Positions 37,059 to 49,465 of a stretch of 64,000 nt of DNA are shown piece by piece (position 1 is the stretch's first letter; the number at the start of each line of letters is the position of its first letter). The notes beneath the pieces are model-generated. The model was given only the letters and a program-made list of their open reading frames with translations, made no database searches and was not told where the DNA came from. Source of the stretch: Psychrosphaera saromensis (GTDB lineage: Bacteria > Pseudomonadota > Gammaproteobacteria > Enterobacterales > Alteromonadaceae); contig NZ_MSCH01000003.1 in NCBI RefSeq assembly GCF_002954545.1, positions 744,001 to 808,000 on the forward strand, given 5' to 3'. A program made the translations under genes and the position numbers.

Positions 37059-38456
37059 TTACAACATTCCCCACATATTAAATGTTAAATATGAACGCCA
37101 AGGTTTTGCTTGTTCGGCATCTATTTCAGGGAATATATCTAGTGCTTTTTGAATGCCTAAATCAGACTCTAACCAAATATCGGTATTTGCTTCACCACGC
37201 ATTTGCGCATATTCAACAGTCCAAGGACCAATTCCTTTTAGCTCCAACCATAATTCAACAGGATCATTTGGATGGGTATCACACCATGTTGCTAATGCGA
37301 TTAGTGTGTCTTTTCTAGCTTGAGGTATTTTTAAGAAGGCTAATGTAGAACCTTTAATTTGTTTAGGTGTGGGGAACCAATAGCGCGTTTTATTTTCGTT
37401 TTCTGAGCTTTGTGGTTCATGATCACCTAAATGCTGGATTAACGTATTTAACAAGTTGGTTGCGGCTTTGACCGATACCTGCTGACCTAATATTGCTCTA
37501 ATACCTGCTTCAAACGGACTCCAACAACCAGGAATACGAATACCTTGTTTTAAGTTATTCTCTGGGAAGCCAGATTTTATTATTTGAGATTGAATCAGTC
37601 CGATGTTGGCGTTTAAGTCAAAAACCTGTCTGATTTTTTGGCTGATCGGGTATAAATATTTAGCGTCGTCTATGTTTATACTAACGTTAAAACCTTGCTT
37701 ATCCGGTCTATGGACTGCATTAAACCAACCTTTTATGTAATTGCCTTGTTCCGTTAGCCAACTAAAGGTTCTACCGTAAGAACTTGTTCCGAGCGACTCA
37801 ATGCCTTGCATTAACCTGAATTCAGAAAAGTCATGCCAGTGCTGCCAATTAAACGGGGGTTGGTAATTCATTTGCAGTCGTATTGGCGCATCGGATACTT
37901 GTAACTTCTTAATATCAGAGGGTGTTTTTGTTGTTATGCGTTTAAACGCATCGTTAAAACGTCTAACGTTATTAAAACCACATGCATAAGCGATTTGATT
38001 TATAGGTAAGTGAGTTTGATGTAATAACGACTTAGCGAATAATATCTGCTGGTGCTGCACATAAGACTTGGGAGATACACCGAGTTGCTGCTCAAATAGC
38101 TTTCTTAAATACCTATCTGTAATTCCTAACTTTTCAGCAAGCTCTGATAATTTGAGACCGTTAAATCCATTTTGATGAATAATGGATAGCGCACGTTTCA
38201 CTGTGGTCTCTGTACCGCTCCATGCAGGTGAAAACGGTGCTGATTCAGGCCGACACCTTAAACAAGGTCTATAACCTGATACTAACGCTTCTGAGGCTGT
38301 TTCAAAGTATTCTACATTTTGTTCTTTCGGTGGTGTTGCAGGGCAAACAGGTCGACAAAAAATACCTGTGGTTTTTACCGCAGTGAAAAATATACCATCG
38401 AAACGAGGGTCTCTAGATAAACGAGCTTGTTGATAATCTTCAATATTCATTTTCAC
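37059..38456 (-). CDS. Ada-like regulator fused to AlkA-type 3-methyladenine DNA glycosylase
   Basis: 465 aa, four parts in order. Ada N-terminal Zn domain (1-80) with FCRPVC (C34, likely methyl acceptor) and RPCLRCRPE cysteines; AraC-type HTH (about 85-180) with KSYVQHQQILFAKSLL and CGFNNVRRFNDAFKRIT; AlkA N-domain; and HhH-GPD glycosylase with LKGIGPWTVEYAQMR and the catalytic Asp in WLESDLGIQ. The methyltransferase domain of Ada is missing but encoded separately next door. Likely methylation-sensing regulator plus alkylbase glycosylase. Confidence 0.9.
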   Translation of the reverse strand: MKMNIEDYQQARLSRDPRFDGIFFTAVKTTGIFCRPVCPATPPKEQNVEYFETASEALVSGYRPCLRCRPESAPFSPAWSGTETTVKRALSIIHQNGFNGLKLSELAEKLGITDRYLRKLFEQQLGVSPKSYVQHQQILFAKSLLHQTHLPINQIAYACGFNNVRRFNDAFKRITTKTPSDIKKLQVSDAPIRLQMNYQPPFNWQHWHDFSEFRLMQGIESLGTSSYGRTFSWLTEQGNYIKGWFNAVHRPDKQGFNVSINIDDAKYLYPISQKIRQVFDLNANIGLIQSQIIKSGFPENNLKQGIRIPGCWSPFEAGIRAILGQQVSVKAATNLLNTLIQHLGDHEPQSSENENKTRYWFPTPKQIKGSTLAFLKIPQARKDTLIALATWCDTHPNDPVELWLELKGIGPWTVEYAQMRGEANTDIWLESDLGIQKALDIFPEIDAEQAKPWRSYLTFNMWGML

Positions 38457-38583
38457 TCTGCATCTGTTTATTAACTGGACGATGTTCAGAGTTTAGCGCA
38501 ACGGTTAAATAAAACTAGATGAAAACGGAAGTGAATGTTTTTTATTCTTTGTTTTTAATAGTAGGTTTTTAATTGTTCACTTC

Positions 38584-38940
38584 TTAATTATCTAATAAGA
38601 AAAGTATCTCGCCCAGATCAGGCTTCCAACCATATTGCTTAATGGACACGCTTTTGCCTTTAACAAAAATACCATCATCCATTAATAATGAGCGTTGACG
38701 CTCGAATGAATCTGAGCCTAAAGGAAATGCCAGTTGCCCAGATGAACGCAATACTCTGAACCAAGGTACAGGTTTACCATTAATGCCATCTTTTGGCACA
38801 TAACCTAAACACTTTCCCGCTAATCTAGCACGTCCGGGTAGGCCAGCTAAATCTGCAACTTGCCCATAACTGGCGACTTTTCCCTGGGGAATAAGTTGAA
38901 CTACTTTCCAAATTTTTTCGTACTGAGGATTATTAGACAT
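38584..38940 (-). CDS. Alkyltransferase-like protein (ATL)
   Basis: 118 aa. MGMT-like DNA-binding fold (KVASYGQVADLAGLPGRARLAGKCLG) but the reactive cysteine motif PCHR is replaced by PWFR, so it cannot transfer alkyl groups. ATLs flag O6-alkylguanine for nucleotide excision repair. E. coli YbaZ has PWHR; the Phe here is a variation. Minus strand, 127 bp upstream of the Ada-AlkA gene; the start region lies next to a degenerate parS. Confidence 0.88.
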   Translation of the reverse strand: MSNNPQYEKIWKVVQLIPQGKVASYGQVADLAGLPGRARLAGKCLGYVPKDGINGKPVPWFRVLRSSGQLAFPLGSDSFERQRSLLMDDGIFVKGKSVSIKQYGWKPDLGEILFLLDN

Positions 38941-38952
38941 GCCGTTTATGTG

Positions 38953-38968
38953 GGTTCCATGTGGAACT
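38953..38968. promoter_or_regulatory. Degenerate parS-like site
   Basis: GGTTCCATGTGGAACT has three differences from the perfect parS TGTTCCACGTGGAACA found in recF, only one of them in the inner 14 bases. Lies 13 bp upstream of the ATL start. Confidence 0.4.
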
Positions 38969-39031
38969 AAGTTATTAAATTATATGGTTTTAATTACTAA
39001 CTATTATTTTTAGTTCAAACTAACGATTGAA

Positions 39032-39232
39032 CTACTGAGTTTTGTAATACTCGTATCGTTGAATAAGATGATCTTGTAACGCAGAGTCTGAAAAGTGCTG
39101 ATGTATATATTTAAATATTTCAGGTTTACTCATCAATCCACGTCTTTCTTTGTATGCCCAATATGAAGACATTAAATCGTATTGAATTGTTTCTTGTTCT
39201 TGCTTGCTTTTTGTCGCTATGTTGTAAGACAC
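39032..39232 (-). CDS. short hypothetical protein
   Basis: 66 codons from GTG 39232; a Met at residue 21 gives 46 codons. No recognised family, no signal or membrane segment, no clear ribosome site. Internal codons look protein-like (SSYWAYKERRGLMSKPEIFKY), but evidence for expression is weak. Confidence 0.3.
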   Translation of the reverse strand: MSYNIATKSKQEQETIQYDLMSSYWAYKERRGLMSKPEIFKYIHQHFSDSALQDHLIQRYEYYKTQ

Positions 39233-39359
39233 GATATATAAATACTTAACAATAAATAGATGCTGCCATCATAACTTTAAGGTGCATTTGCAACAAGTAA
39301 CAATAATAGTATTTTGGTGAATAGGTGTTATTGGTAATTTACACAATTAAACTTTGAAG

Positions 39360-39520
39360 AAAAAAAGGGGAGTTCCACCTCTCGTACCCTGCCTGTAAGA
39401 GAGCAAGAGAGGGGAACCAAGTGCTTCAACATCCTTGTAAGGCGATGCCTCGCCCTGAGTCATCCTAAGACAACTCTTCCAGTTACAACAAAACAACAAC
39501 AAGTTGACCATCAACTTGCT
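39360..39520 (-). ncRNA. Candidate Fur-controlled small RNA
   Basis: On the minus strand a promoter (-35 TTTGCA 39554-39549, spacer 16, -10 TATATT 39532-39527) predicts a start near 39520. The transcript of about 161 nt opens with hairpin CAAGTTGA-TGG-TCAACTTG, has a stem around GGCGA/TCGCC, and ends in an 11-bp stem (GTTCC-CCTCTC with GAGAGG-T-GGAAC, one bulged T) and TCCCC plus seven T at 39366-39360. It contains no plausible ORF. A 15/19 match to the Fur box overlaps the -35. Four GGA motifs are present (in AACTGGAAG, TTAGGATG, AAGGATG and GTGGAAC). RyhB-like iron control and Csr-type CsrA titration are both possible; I could not match it to a named family. Confidence 0.55.
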
Positions 39521-39549
39521 AACTACAATATAGCAACACCATTAACAAT

Positions 39550-39568
39550 GCAAATGATAATCATTACT
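39550..39568. promoter_or_regulatory. Fur box
   Basis: GCAAATGATAATCATTACT, 15 of 19 matches to the Fur consensus GATAATGATAATCATTATC, with its central ATGATAATCAT palindrome intact; overlaps the -35 of the small RNA promoter. Confidence 0.75.
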
Positions 39569-39625
39569 ATTTATAAATATATTTAATATTATTTAATTCA
39601 CATAATAAACACTAAATTTTAGACA

Positions 39626-39653
39626 TAAAAAAACCCAACATAAGTTGGGTTTT
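39626..39653 (-). terminator. ATP synthase operon terminator
   Basis: Minus strand: AAACCCAAC, loop TTAT, GTTGGGTTT then TTTT. 77 bp beyond atpC and before the Fur-box region. Confidence 0.9.
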
Positions 39654-39729
39654 AGCATCTGGATTATGTGATGTAAAAGATGCATAAATGCCGCTCTGTC
39701 TATTCACATACCCAATTTCGGAAGCTTAA

Positions 39730-40149
39730 TTAGCCTTTACGAATTTGTTGGATAATACGTAATTGAGCAATTGCTTCAGCAAGCTGTATAGCTGCTGCTG
39801 CATATTCAAAGTCAGCGCCTGGATCAGCAATAGCGTCTTCAGCAGCTTTTTTGGCTGCTAATGCTTGTGCTTCTTCAAGGTCTTCTGCTCTTACAGCGGT
39901 ATCAGCTAAAACCGATACTGCCCCAGGTTGTACTTCTAACATACCACCTGCAACGTAGAAAAGTTCTTCTACGCCAAATTGCTTAACTACGCGTACCATG
40001 CCAGGTTTAATGGCAGTAAGTAAAGGCGCGTGACCTGGATATATACCCAAATCACCTTCACTACCTGTTACTTGTAATGTTTCAACAAGACCAGAAAATA
40101 ATTTCTGTTCAGCGCTTACTACATCCAAGTGTACAGTCATTGCAGCCAT
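39730..40149 (-). CDS. atpC: ATP synthase F1 epsilon subunit
   Basis: 139 aa, N-terminal beta-sandwich ([32 protein letters not shown]) and C-terminal helices. Regulates F1 rotation and latent ATP hydrolysis. Last gene of atpIBEFHAGDC; 15 bp after atpD. Confidence 0.96.
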   Translation of the reverse strand: MAAMTVHLDVVSAEQKLFSGLVETLQVTGSEGDLGIYPGHAPLLTAIKPGMVRVVKQFGVEELFYVAGGMLEVQPGAVSVLADTAVRAEDLEEAQALAAKKAAEDAIADPGADFEYAAAAIQLAEAIAQLRIIQQIRKG

Positions 40150-40164
40150 TTTACGCTCCGTATT

Positions 40165-41556
<1,392 letters not shown>

Positions 41557-41574
41557 TCATAAATTTTTGTTAAC

Positions 41575-42438
41575 CTAAACCGCAGCAGAACCAGCACATA
41601 TCTCAGAAATTTCCTGAGTAATTGCTGCCTGACGTGACCTGTTGTAAACCAATTGTAAATCGTTGATGATATCGCCCGCATTATCTGTAGCGGCTTTCAT
41701 TGCGATCATACGTGCAGCTTGTTCTGATGCTGCATTTTCAACGACACCTTGGTATACCTGTGATTCCACAAAACGAACCAATAAAGCGTCTAAAATTGCT
41801 TTAGGGTCTGGTTCGTAAATGTAATCCCAGTTACTTGACATGTCTTTGTCTTCTTCTAACTTTGGTACAGGTAATAACTGATCGATCGTTGGCACTTGTG
41901 TCATGGTATTTACAAACTTGTTGTAAACCACAAACAAGCGGTCAATTTTGCCTTCGTTGTACGCTTCTAACATCACGCGTACTGCACCTACTACATCTTG
42001 TACAGATGGTGCATCACCTAAGCCTGAATTTACTGCAACAACGTTACCGCCAAAGCGGTTGAAAAAACCTACTGCTTTTGAACCAATTAAAGCAAAATCT
42101 ACTTCAACATCTGATTCAGCATATTTTTTCACGTCATTTGCAACAGCTTTAAACTCGTTAGAGTTTAAACCACCACACAGACCACGGTCAGACGAAATGA
42201 CCACATAGCCTACACGTTTTACCTCACGCTCTTCCAAATATGGATGGCGATATTCAAGGCTACCACGTGCAATATGACCAATCACTTTACGCATCGTTTG
42301 TGCATATGGACGGCTTGACGCCATACGGTCTTGAGCTTTCTTCATTTTAGAAGCCGCAACCATTTCCATAGCACTGGTAATTTTTTGAGTGTTTTTAATA
42401 CTCCCAATCTTACCTTTTATCTCTTTTGCGCCGGACAT
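41575..42438 (-). CDS. atpG: ATP synthase F1 gamma subunit
   Basis: 287 aa central stalk. Begins [27 protein letters not shown] and has the C-terminal helix [16 protein letters not shown]; both coiled ends are typical. Couples Fo rotation to F1. Confidence 0.97.
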   Translation of the reverse strand: MSGAKEIKGKIGSIKNTQKITSAMEMVAASKMKKAQDRMASSRPYAQTMRKVIGHIARGSLEYRHPYLEEREVKRVGYVVISSDRGLCGGLNSNEFKAVANDVKKYAESDVEVDFALIGSKAVGFFNRFGGNVVAVNSGLGDAPSVQDVVGAVRVMLEAYNEGKIDRLFVVYNKFVNTMTQVPTIDQLLPVPKLEEDKDMSSNWDYIYEPDPKAILDALLVRFVESQVYQGVVENAASEQAARMIAMKAATDNAGDIINDLQLVYNRSRQAAITQEISEICAGSAAV

Positions 42439-42506
42439 GTGATTCTCCGATTAACTTTCAACGAAGGTGAGTATCTCTTTTTTACAAGAGTGCTCACCAA
42501 ACCTAA

Positions 42507-44048
42507 TTACCAAGTTTGTGTCGCTTTGAATGTTTCAATAGCTTCTTTCAAACTTGCTTCGATTTCACCGTTGAAGTTACCAGTTGCATTAACATCTTTC
42601 ATAAGGTCAGCATGAGTGCTGTTCATGTAAGATATTAGCGCCGCTTCAAAGTCTAAAACTTTAGAAACTGCGATGTCCTGTAAGTAACCTTTCTCAGCAG
42701 CAAACAAAGATACACCCATGTCACCAATTGACATTGGGTCATATTGTTTTTGCTTCATTAACTCAGTAACACGCTCACCATGCTCTAATTGAGCACGAGT
42801 CGCTTCATCTAAATCAGATGCGAACTGAGAGAAAGCTGCTAATTCACGGTATTGCGCAAGAGCTAGACGGATACCACCACCTAGTTTCTTGATAATTTTC
42901 GTTTGAGCTGCACCACCAACACGTGATACCGAGATACCTGCATTTACAGGAGGACGGATACCAGCATTAAACATGTCTGACTCAAGGAAGATCTGACCAT
43001 CAGTAATCGAAATTACGTTAGTCGGTACGAACGCAGATACGTCGCCAGCTTGAGTTTCAATGATTGGAAGTGCTGTTAAAGAACCAGTTTTGCCTTTAAC
43101 TTTACCTTCAGTGTAACGTTCAACATACACACTGTTTACACGAGCAGCACGCTCTAATAAACGAGAATGAAGATAGAAAACGTCACCTGGGTATGCTTCA
43201 CGTCCTGGTGGACGTTTTAATAGCAATGAAATTTGACGGTAAGCAACTGCTTGCTTAGACAAATCATCATATACGATAAGTGCGTCTTGACCGTTATCAC
43301 GGAAATATTCACCCATAGTACAACCAGAGAAAGGCGCTAAAAATTGTAGTGCAGCAGATTCAGAAGCAGTAGCAGCAACAACGATAGTGTTTGCTAACGC
43401 CCCATGCTCTTCTAACTTACGAACTACGTTTGCAATAGTAGAGGCTTTTTGGCCAATAGCTACGTACACACATTTAATGCCTGAATCTTTTTGATTGATG
43501 ATTGCATCAATTGCCAAGGCAGTTTTACCTGTTTGACGGTCACCGATGATTAATTCACGTTGGCCACGGCCAACTGGAACCATGGCATCAACAGATTTAT
43601 AACCAGTTTGAATTGGCTCATCTACTGATTGACGTTCAATTACGCCTGGTGCAATTTTTTCAACTGGTTCAAAACCAGCTGCGTCGATTGGACCTTTACC
43701 ATCGATTGGCTCACCTAGTGTATTTACTACGCGGCCTAATAATGCTTCACCTACTGGAACTTCTAAAATACGACCAGTAGATTTTACTTTTGTTCCTTCA
43801 CGTAGGTCCGTATATGGACCCATAACTACCGCACCTACAGAGTCACGCTCTAAGTTTAATGCGATAGCGAAACGGCTACCAGGAAGTTCGATCATCTCAC
43901 CTTGCATACAAGCTGCAAGACCATGGATGCGAATAATACCATCAGTTACTGATACGATAGTACCTTCGTTACGATCTTCGCTGACAACGTCAAACTTCTC
44001 AATACGTTTCTTGATAAGTTCAGCGATTTCAGTTGAGTTAAGTTGCAT
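42507..44048 (-). CDS. atpA: ATP synthase F1 alpha subunit
   Basis: 513 aa from ATG 44048 ([16 protein letters not shown]), the same length as E. coli; the frame-extending TTG at 44054 is two codons upstream and less likely. Walker [31 protein letters not shown]. Non-catalytic nucleotide-binding subunit. Confidence 0.97.
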   Translation of the reverse strand: MQLNSTEIAELIKKRIEKFDVVSEDRNEGTIVSVTDGIIRIHGLAACMQGEMIELPGSRFAIALNLERDSVGAVVMGPYTDLREGTKVKSTGRILEVPVGEALLGRVVNTLGEPIDGKGPIDAAGFEPVEKIAPGVIERQSVDEPIQTGYKSVDAMVPVGRGQRELIIGDRQTGKTALAIDAIINQKDSGIKCVYVAIGQKASTIANVVRKLEEHGALANTIVVAATASESAALQFLAPFSGCTMGEYFRDNGQDALIVYDDLSKQAVAYRQISLLLKRPPGREAYPGDVFYLHSRLLERAARVNSVYVERYTEGKVKGKTGSLTALPIIETQAGDVSAFVPTNVISITDGQIFLESDMFNAGIRPPVNAGISVSRVGGAAQTKIIKKLGGGIRLALAQYRELAAFSQFASDLDEATRAQLEHGERVTELMKQKQYDPMSIGDMGVSLFAAEKGYLQDIAVSKVLDFEAALISYMNSTHADLMKDVNATGNFNGEIEASLKEAIETFKATQTW

Positions 44049-44062
44049 GCTCAAATCCCCAA

Positions 44063-44596
44063 TTACGATTGTAATACATTTGATAAACGTTCTAATTTGC
44101 CACGAATTGTTGCATCAATAACGGTATCGCCCGATCTGATTAACAAGCCGCCAACAACAGAACTATCAATATTACAATTCAGCTTAATTTTGCGTGCTAG
44201 ACGTTTTTCTAAAGAAGCCACCAATGTTGTTAGGTGTGCTTCGCTAATTTCAGTTGCTGAAGTCACATCGACTTCGATCTCATTCTCGTACAGTGCTTTT
44301 TGTTCTTCGAACAAAACAGCAACCGCTGGAAGAGCAACTAAACGTCCATTCTCAGCCAAAACTTTAATAAAGTTTTGGCCTTGTTCGTTTAGTTGTTCAC
44401 CGCATACTTTGACAAATAAGTCAGAAGTAACTTCTGGTGAATGAGAGCCTGCTAAATAGGCAATGATATCGTCATTTATTGCAACTTCAGCTGCAAAATT
44501 TAACATTTCATGCCATTGCGTAACGGCTCCGCTTTCAACAGCGAAATCAAACGCAGCTTTAGCGTAGGGACGAGCTACTGTAGTCAATTCAGACAT
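44063..44596 (-). CDS. atpH: ATP synthase F1 delta subunit
   Basis: 177 aa. N-terminal helical domain ([22 protein letters not shown]) and C-terminal domain ending [21 protein letters not shown]. Bridges F1 to the peripheral stalk subunit b. Confidence 0.95.
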   Translation of the reverse strand: MSELTTVARPYAKAAFDFAVESGAVTQWHEMLNFAAEVAINDDIIAYLAGSHSPEVTSDLFVKVCGEQLNEQGQNFIKVLAENGRLVALPAVAVLFEEQKALYENEIEVDVTSATEISEAHLTTLVASLEKRLARKIKLNCNIDSSVVGGLLIRSGDTVIDATIRGKLERLSNVLQS

Positions 44597-44611
44597 TTGC
44601 TCTTCCTCTGC

Positions 44612-45082
44612 TTATAGTTCTGCAACTAGTTTATCTAGAATGTCGCTGTGGGCAGCAGCATCAATTTGACGCTCTAATATCTTTTCTGCACCAGCAATGG
44701 CTAAAACAGATACTTGTTGGCGAAGATCTTCTTTCGCACGGTTACGCTCAGCGACAACCTCAGCATGACCCTGTGAAATAATACTTTCACGTTCGTCATG
44801 ACCTTTTTGCGTTTCTTCGTCAACAATCTGCATTGCACGCTTTTTCGCTTGTTCAATGATATCTGCGGCTTGAGCTTTAGCTTCTTTAAGCTGCTCTGAC
44901 GCTTTCTCTTGAGCAAGTTCTAAGTCTTTCTCTGCACGTTCACCGGCAGCAAGACCATCTGCTATTTTATTTTGGCGTTCTTCAATCGCACCGTTTAATG
45001 GTGGCCACACAAATTTCATTGTGAACCAAACAAAAACGATAAATGCAATTGTTTCGCCTAATAGAGTGGCATTTAGATTCAT
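44612..45082 (-). CDS. atpF: ATP synthase Fo b subunit
   Basis: 156 aa. One N-terminal transmembrane segment ([22 protein letters not shown]) and a long charged helix for dimerisation of the peripheral stalk ([22 protein letters not shown]). Length as in E. coli. Confidence 0.96.
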   Translation of the reverse strand: MNLNATLLGETIAFIVFVWFTMKFVWPPLNGAIEERQNKIADGLAAGERAEKDLELAQEKASEQLKEAKAQAADIIEQAKKRAMQIVDEETQKGHDERESIISQGHAEVVAERNRAKEDLRQQVSVLAIAGAEKILERQIDAAAHSDILDKLVAEL

Positions 45083-45132
45083 TACCGCTCTCCTTACTTA
45101 TTTAATACTATTGTTCGAATGAAAATGAGTTA

Positions 45133-45366
<234 letters not shown>

Positions 45367-45471
45367 TTATGGTTAATGTTTAAAGTTAAAAGTAAATCTG
45401 TAAATTGTTATTGGGCTTCCTGCCCATTATCCAGATGGATAAATTAAATCTTTGTAAAACTGTATTACTAA

Positions 45472-46278
<807 letters not shown>

Positions 46279-46303
46279 TTAATTTCCCAAAAGTTTAAAG
46301 TTA

Positions 46304-46678
46304 TTAAAAAAGTATCGATTGTAAAAACTGGCTTATTTTTGCCATTAAAAAACCTAAAAATAGCACCGGGAAAATAACCGGGATGGTTTTAATGACAAGG
46401 ATAAACAAAGCGCCAGTTAACATTATTTTTACCGTTTCACCTCTATAAAAGGAGGCAGCTACCATTTGTAACTTACGAGCTCCAGTGAAGCGAAATGCAT
46501 ATAATGTAAAAACAAACGAAGGAACAACATCTAGCAAAACACCTATTAAAAATGATTTGCCAGTTAAGCTATCCCAAGTTATTCCTATAGAAACTGATAT
46601 TAATAGTCCAATTAATAGCTGCAACATTAAAAACTTGAAGGCTTTTTGCCGATTTGTTTTTGTTATATGTTGAACCAA
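46304..46678 (-). CDS. atpI: ATP synthase accessory protein I
   Basis: 124-aa membrane protein, four hydrophobic helices, assisting c-ring assembly. Starts at TTG 46678 with AGGAAA 7 bp upstream; the first internal Met is at residue 18. Family-like core GVLLDVVPSFVFTLYAFRFTGA and SFYRGETVKIMLTGALF. First gene of the operon. Confidence 0.9.
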   Translation of the reverse strand: MVQHITKTNRQKAFKFLMLQLLIGLLISVSIGITWDSLTGKSFLIGVLLDVVPSFVFTLYAFRFTGARKLQMVAASFYRGETVKIMLTGALFILVIKTIPVIFPVLFLGFLMAKISQFLQSILF

Positions 46679-46756
46679 AAATCAATTTCCTAAATATTTT
46701 GTTCATGCCAAACACCATACGTACTAGTGTCTCGCTTTAATTAACATAAGTGACAA

Positions 46757-46785
46757 ATTGTAACTTGTCGCTTTTTATACGTCAA
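46757..46785 (-). promoter_or_regulatory. Promoter P2 of the atp operon
   Basis: Minus strand: -35 TTGACG (46785-46780), 17-bp spacer, -10 TACAAT (46762-46757). Predicted start about 70-75 bp upstream of atpI. Confidence 0.65.
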
Positions 46786-46795
46786 AACTCGCGAA

Positions 46796-46823
46796 ATTAT
46801 ACGTTGATGTCATCAATTTGCAA
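46796..46823 (-). promoter_or_regulatory. Promoter P1 of the atp operon
   Basis: Minus strand: -35 TTGCAA (46823-46818), 16-bp spacer, perfect -10 TATAAT (46801-46796), about 30 bp upstream of P2. The two sites could be alternative or additive. No other feature was seen in 46824-46982. Confidence 0.65.
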
Positions 46824-46982
46824 CTATTAAGAGCCTTAAAAGTAAGGTATTCCCCTACGCTCGCTTATGGATTAATCAGCTTCATCTATAACAAAAAATA
46901 ATTGTGACTGGTTATGCATCTAACTTGATATTTTATATACAAATACGCATAAATTTAGAAATGAGTTAAAACCAGTGGGGAT

Positions 46983-47008
46983 AAAAAAAGCCAACAAATG
47001 TTGGCTTT
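46983..47008 (-). terminator. parAB operon terminator
   Basis: Minus strand: AAAGCCAAC, loop, GTTGGCTTT then T-run, directly after the parB stop. Confidence 0.88.
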
Positions 47009-47015
47009 AAATTTA

Positions 47016-47912
47016 TTAATCGTCTTCTGGATTGAGGTGGGAAATAATGCCATCTAATTCATCTAACGATGAATAGGAGATCACCAACTTACCTTTACCT
47101 TTTCGATTGTAAGATATATCGACTTTAGCGCCGAGTCTTTCAATTAATTGTTGTTCCAACAATTTAACATCTGGGTCTTTATCGACAATCTCTTTATCTT
47201 TTACGCCTTCGGTAATTGAATTAACTAACTTTTCGGTATCTCTAACCGTTAGTTCTTTTGCTACTACCTTTCTAGCGGCAAAAATTTGTTCATCACCTGA
47301 TAAACCTAATAGTACTTTCGCGTGACCAAATTCTAAATCACCATGTTCCATTAACGTTTTAACGTCTGGTTCTAGTTTATTAAGTCTAAGATAATTAGTA
47401 ATTGAGGTTCTAGATTTACCAACCGCATCGGCCACTTCTTGATGGGTTAATTCAAACTCATCTTGTAAACGTTGTAATGCAATTGCTTCTTCCATTGCAT
47501 TAAGATCTTCACGTTGGATATTTTCTATTAACGCGATTGCAACAGCCGCTTCATCTGGAACGTCTTTAATAATACAAGGAACTAAGTCTAACTCAGCTAA
47601 CTGAGCCGCACGCCAACGACGTTCACCAGCAATGATTTCATAGGTGTCATCAGAAATAGGGCGAACAACTATCGGTTGGATAATACCTTGAGAACGAATT
47701 GATGATGCTAAGTCTTCTAATGCTTCCGGTGACATATCTTGACGCGGTTGATATTTACCAGGAATAAGTAGCTCAATTGGTATTTTCGATAAACCAGTTT
47801 TGGCTTCCAGCTCAGCTTTATCTATCGCTTTGTCAGAATTTGTATTGTGATTTGATTGGGTTGATAAAAGGGCATCTAAGCCCCTACCTAATCCACGTTT
47901 ACGTGAAGACAT
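47016..47912 (-). CDS. parB: Chromosome partitioning protein ParB (CTP switch, parS-binding)
   Basis: 298 aa. Binds parS and spreads, loading SMC. CTP/CTPase box GERRWRAAQLA within IIAGERRWRAAQ, PIVVRPI, ENIQREDLNAMEEA, and HTH VADAVGKSRTSITNYLRLN. C-terminal dimerisation region follows an acidic linker. The parS copies it should bind are in recF (59655 and 60306). 18 bp after parA. Confidence 0.96.
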   Translation of the reverse strand: MSSRKRGLGRGLDALLSTQSNHNTNSDKAIDKAELEAKTGLSKIPIELLIPGKYQPRQDMSPEALEDLASSIRSQGIIQPIVVRPISDDTYEIIAGERRWRAAQLAELDLVPCIIKDVPDEAAVAIALIENIQREDLNAMEEAIALQRLQDEFELTHQEVADAVGKSRTSITNYLRLNKLEPDVKTLMEHGDLEFGHAKVLLGLSGDEQIFAARKVVAKELTVRDTEKLVNSITEGVKDKEIVDKDPDVKLLEQQLIERLGAKVDISYNRKGKGKLVISYSSLDELDGIISHLNPEDD

Positions 47913-47930
47913 ATTGTTCCTTTGAATTTT

Positions 47931-48710
47931 TTATGCGGCTTTAGTTTTATTCGAACGTCGTAACATTTCACCAGCTAGGGCTAAATATGCTTTAGCACCG
48001 GATGAAGATTTGTCGTAATACATAACAGGTGCACCAAAACTCGGAGCTTCTGCCAATCTAACGTTTCTAGGAATGACAGTTCGATAAACTTTATCACCAA
48101 AATGATGTTTTAATTGTTCAGACACATCATTTGCTAAACGATTTCTAGGGTCGTACATGGTGCGTAAGATCCCTTCTATTTTTAAATCTGGATTTACTAC
48201 TTTGGCTAATTGCGTAATGGTATCCATTAACGCGGTTAACCCTTCCAATGCATAATATTCACATTGCATTGGTACTATAACTGAGTCAGCTGCCGCCATT
48301 GCGTTAACGGTTAACATGTTCAACGAAGGTGGGCAGTCGATAAATATATAATCGTAGCTATCTTTTATTTTAGCCAATGCATTTTTAAGACGTAATTCTC
48401 GACCATACATTTCCATCATTTTGACTTCGGCAGCCGTTATATCACCATTGCCAGCTATCAGATGAAAACCACCTGCTGTTTCAGTAATTATTATTTTTTC
48501 AAGAGGTGTTTCTTCAACTAATAAGTCGTAGGTACTAAATTCTACATCATATTTATCAACACCAGATCCCATTGTAGCGTTACCTTGAGGATCTAAATCT
48601 ACTAATAAAACCTTACGTTTAGTCGCTGCCATTGAAGCTGCAAGATTGACTGCCGATGTTGTTTTTCCAACACCGCCTTTTTGATTGGCAATTGCTATTA
48701 TTTTGGCCAC
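47931..48710 (-). CDS. parA: Chromosome partitioning ATPase ParA
   Basis: 259-aa deviant Walker ATPase. KGGVGKTTSAVNLAA (residues 11-25), DLDPQGNATMG and IDCPPSLNML. Works with ParB to segregate origins. 17 bp after rsmG, minus strand. Confidence 0.97.
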   Translation of the reverse strand: MAKIIAIANQKGGVGKTTSAVNLAASMAATKRKVLLVDLDPQGNATMGSGVDKYDVEFSTYDLLVEETPLEKIIITETAGGFHLIAGNGDITAAEVKMMEMYGRELRLKNALAKIKDSYDYIFIDCPPSLNMLTVNAMAAADSVIVPMQCEYYALEGLTALMDTITQLAKVVNPDLKIEGILRTMYDPRNRLANDVSEQLKHHFGDKVYRTVIPRNVRLAEAPSFGAPVMYYDKSSSGAKAYLALAGEMLRRSNKTKAA

Positions 48711-48727
48711 ATTATCCTCAATTCTAA

Positions 48728-49357
48728 CTAACGTTTTTTTAATAAAACGAGATGTCTTTCACCATCTAACTCAGGGACTTCTAATGTATAAGCTTGTTTT
48801 ACTTCGACAAATTCTGGTAAGTCATCTATTTCTTGTTGATCTAGTTGGCCTTTTAATGCGTAAAATAATCCATTTTCAGCAACTAGGTGATGACTCCAAT
48901 TTACCATATCAGAAATTGACGCAAATGCTCTACTTAAAACTCCAGCATATTGTCCTTGATGATCTTCAACTCGGCTTTGTAACGGAGTGACATTATCTAA
49001 TTTTAGCTCGTGTTTTACCTGAGTGATAAATCGAATTCTTTTGCCAAGCGAGTCTAATAATGTGAATTCGTAATCAGGATTCACAATGGATAATGGAATA
49101 CCAGGCAATCCAGGGCCAGTTCCTACATCGATGAATTTATTATTGATATCTGATACTTCAGATAAGTGAGGACTTACTACAAGACTATCGACAATATGTT
49201 TTACTAACATTTGCTCAGGCTGACGAACGGAAGTTAAGTTATAAGCCTTATTCCATTTATCAAGCAAACCTACATAAGCGACAAGTTTATCGATTTGTTC
49301 ATCGCTAACTTGTAGGTCTGTTTTAGCAATTAATTTAGCAAGTCTAGCTTTCAACAT
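48728..49357 (-). CDS. rsmG: 16S rRNA (guanine527-N7)-methyltransferase
   Basis: 209 aa. SAM-binding [15 protein letters not shown] near residue 70, [10 protein letters not shown] earlier and VLSRAFASI. Methylates G527 of 16S rRNA in the decoding region. In the conserved mnmG-rsmG-parAB order. Confidence 0.95.
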   Translation of the reverse strand: MLKARLAKLIAKTDLQVSDEQIDKLVAYVGLLDKWNKAYNLTSVRQPEQMLVKHIVDSLVVSPHLSEVSDINNKFIDVGTGPGLPGIPLSIVNPDYEFTLLDSLGKRIRFITQVKHELKLDNVTPLQSRVEDHQGQYAGVLSRAFASISDMVNWSHHLVAENGLFYALKGQLDQQEIDDLPEFVEVKQAYTLEVPELDGERHLVLLKKR

Positions 49358-49465
49358 ATAATAATAGATTCAAAATTTATAAAATAGACGCAAAAGTATA
49401 ACTAGCAAAATCTGTCATACCTAGTGTTAATTTCAAAATTTTGTATTTACTTTGAAAACAAAACC

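Noticed and set aside
39032-39232. Confident protein call for the 66-codon frame
   Set aside because: GTG start without ribosome site and no known family; kept only as a low-confidence entry.
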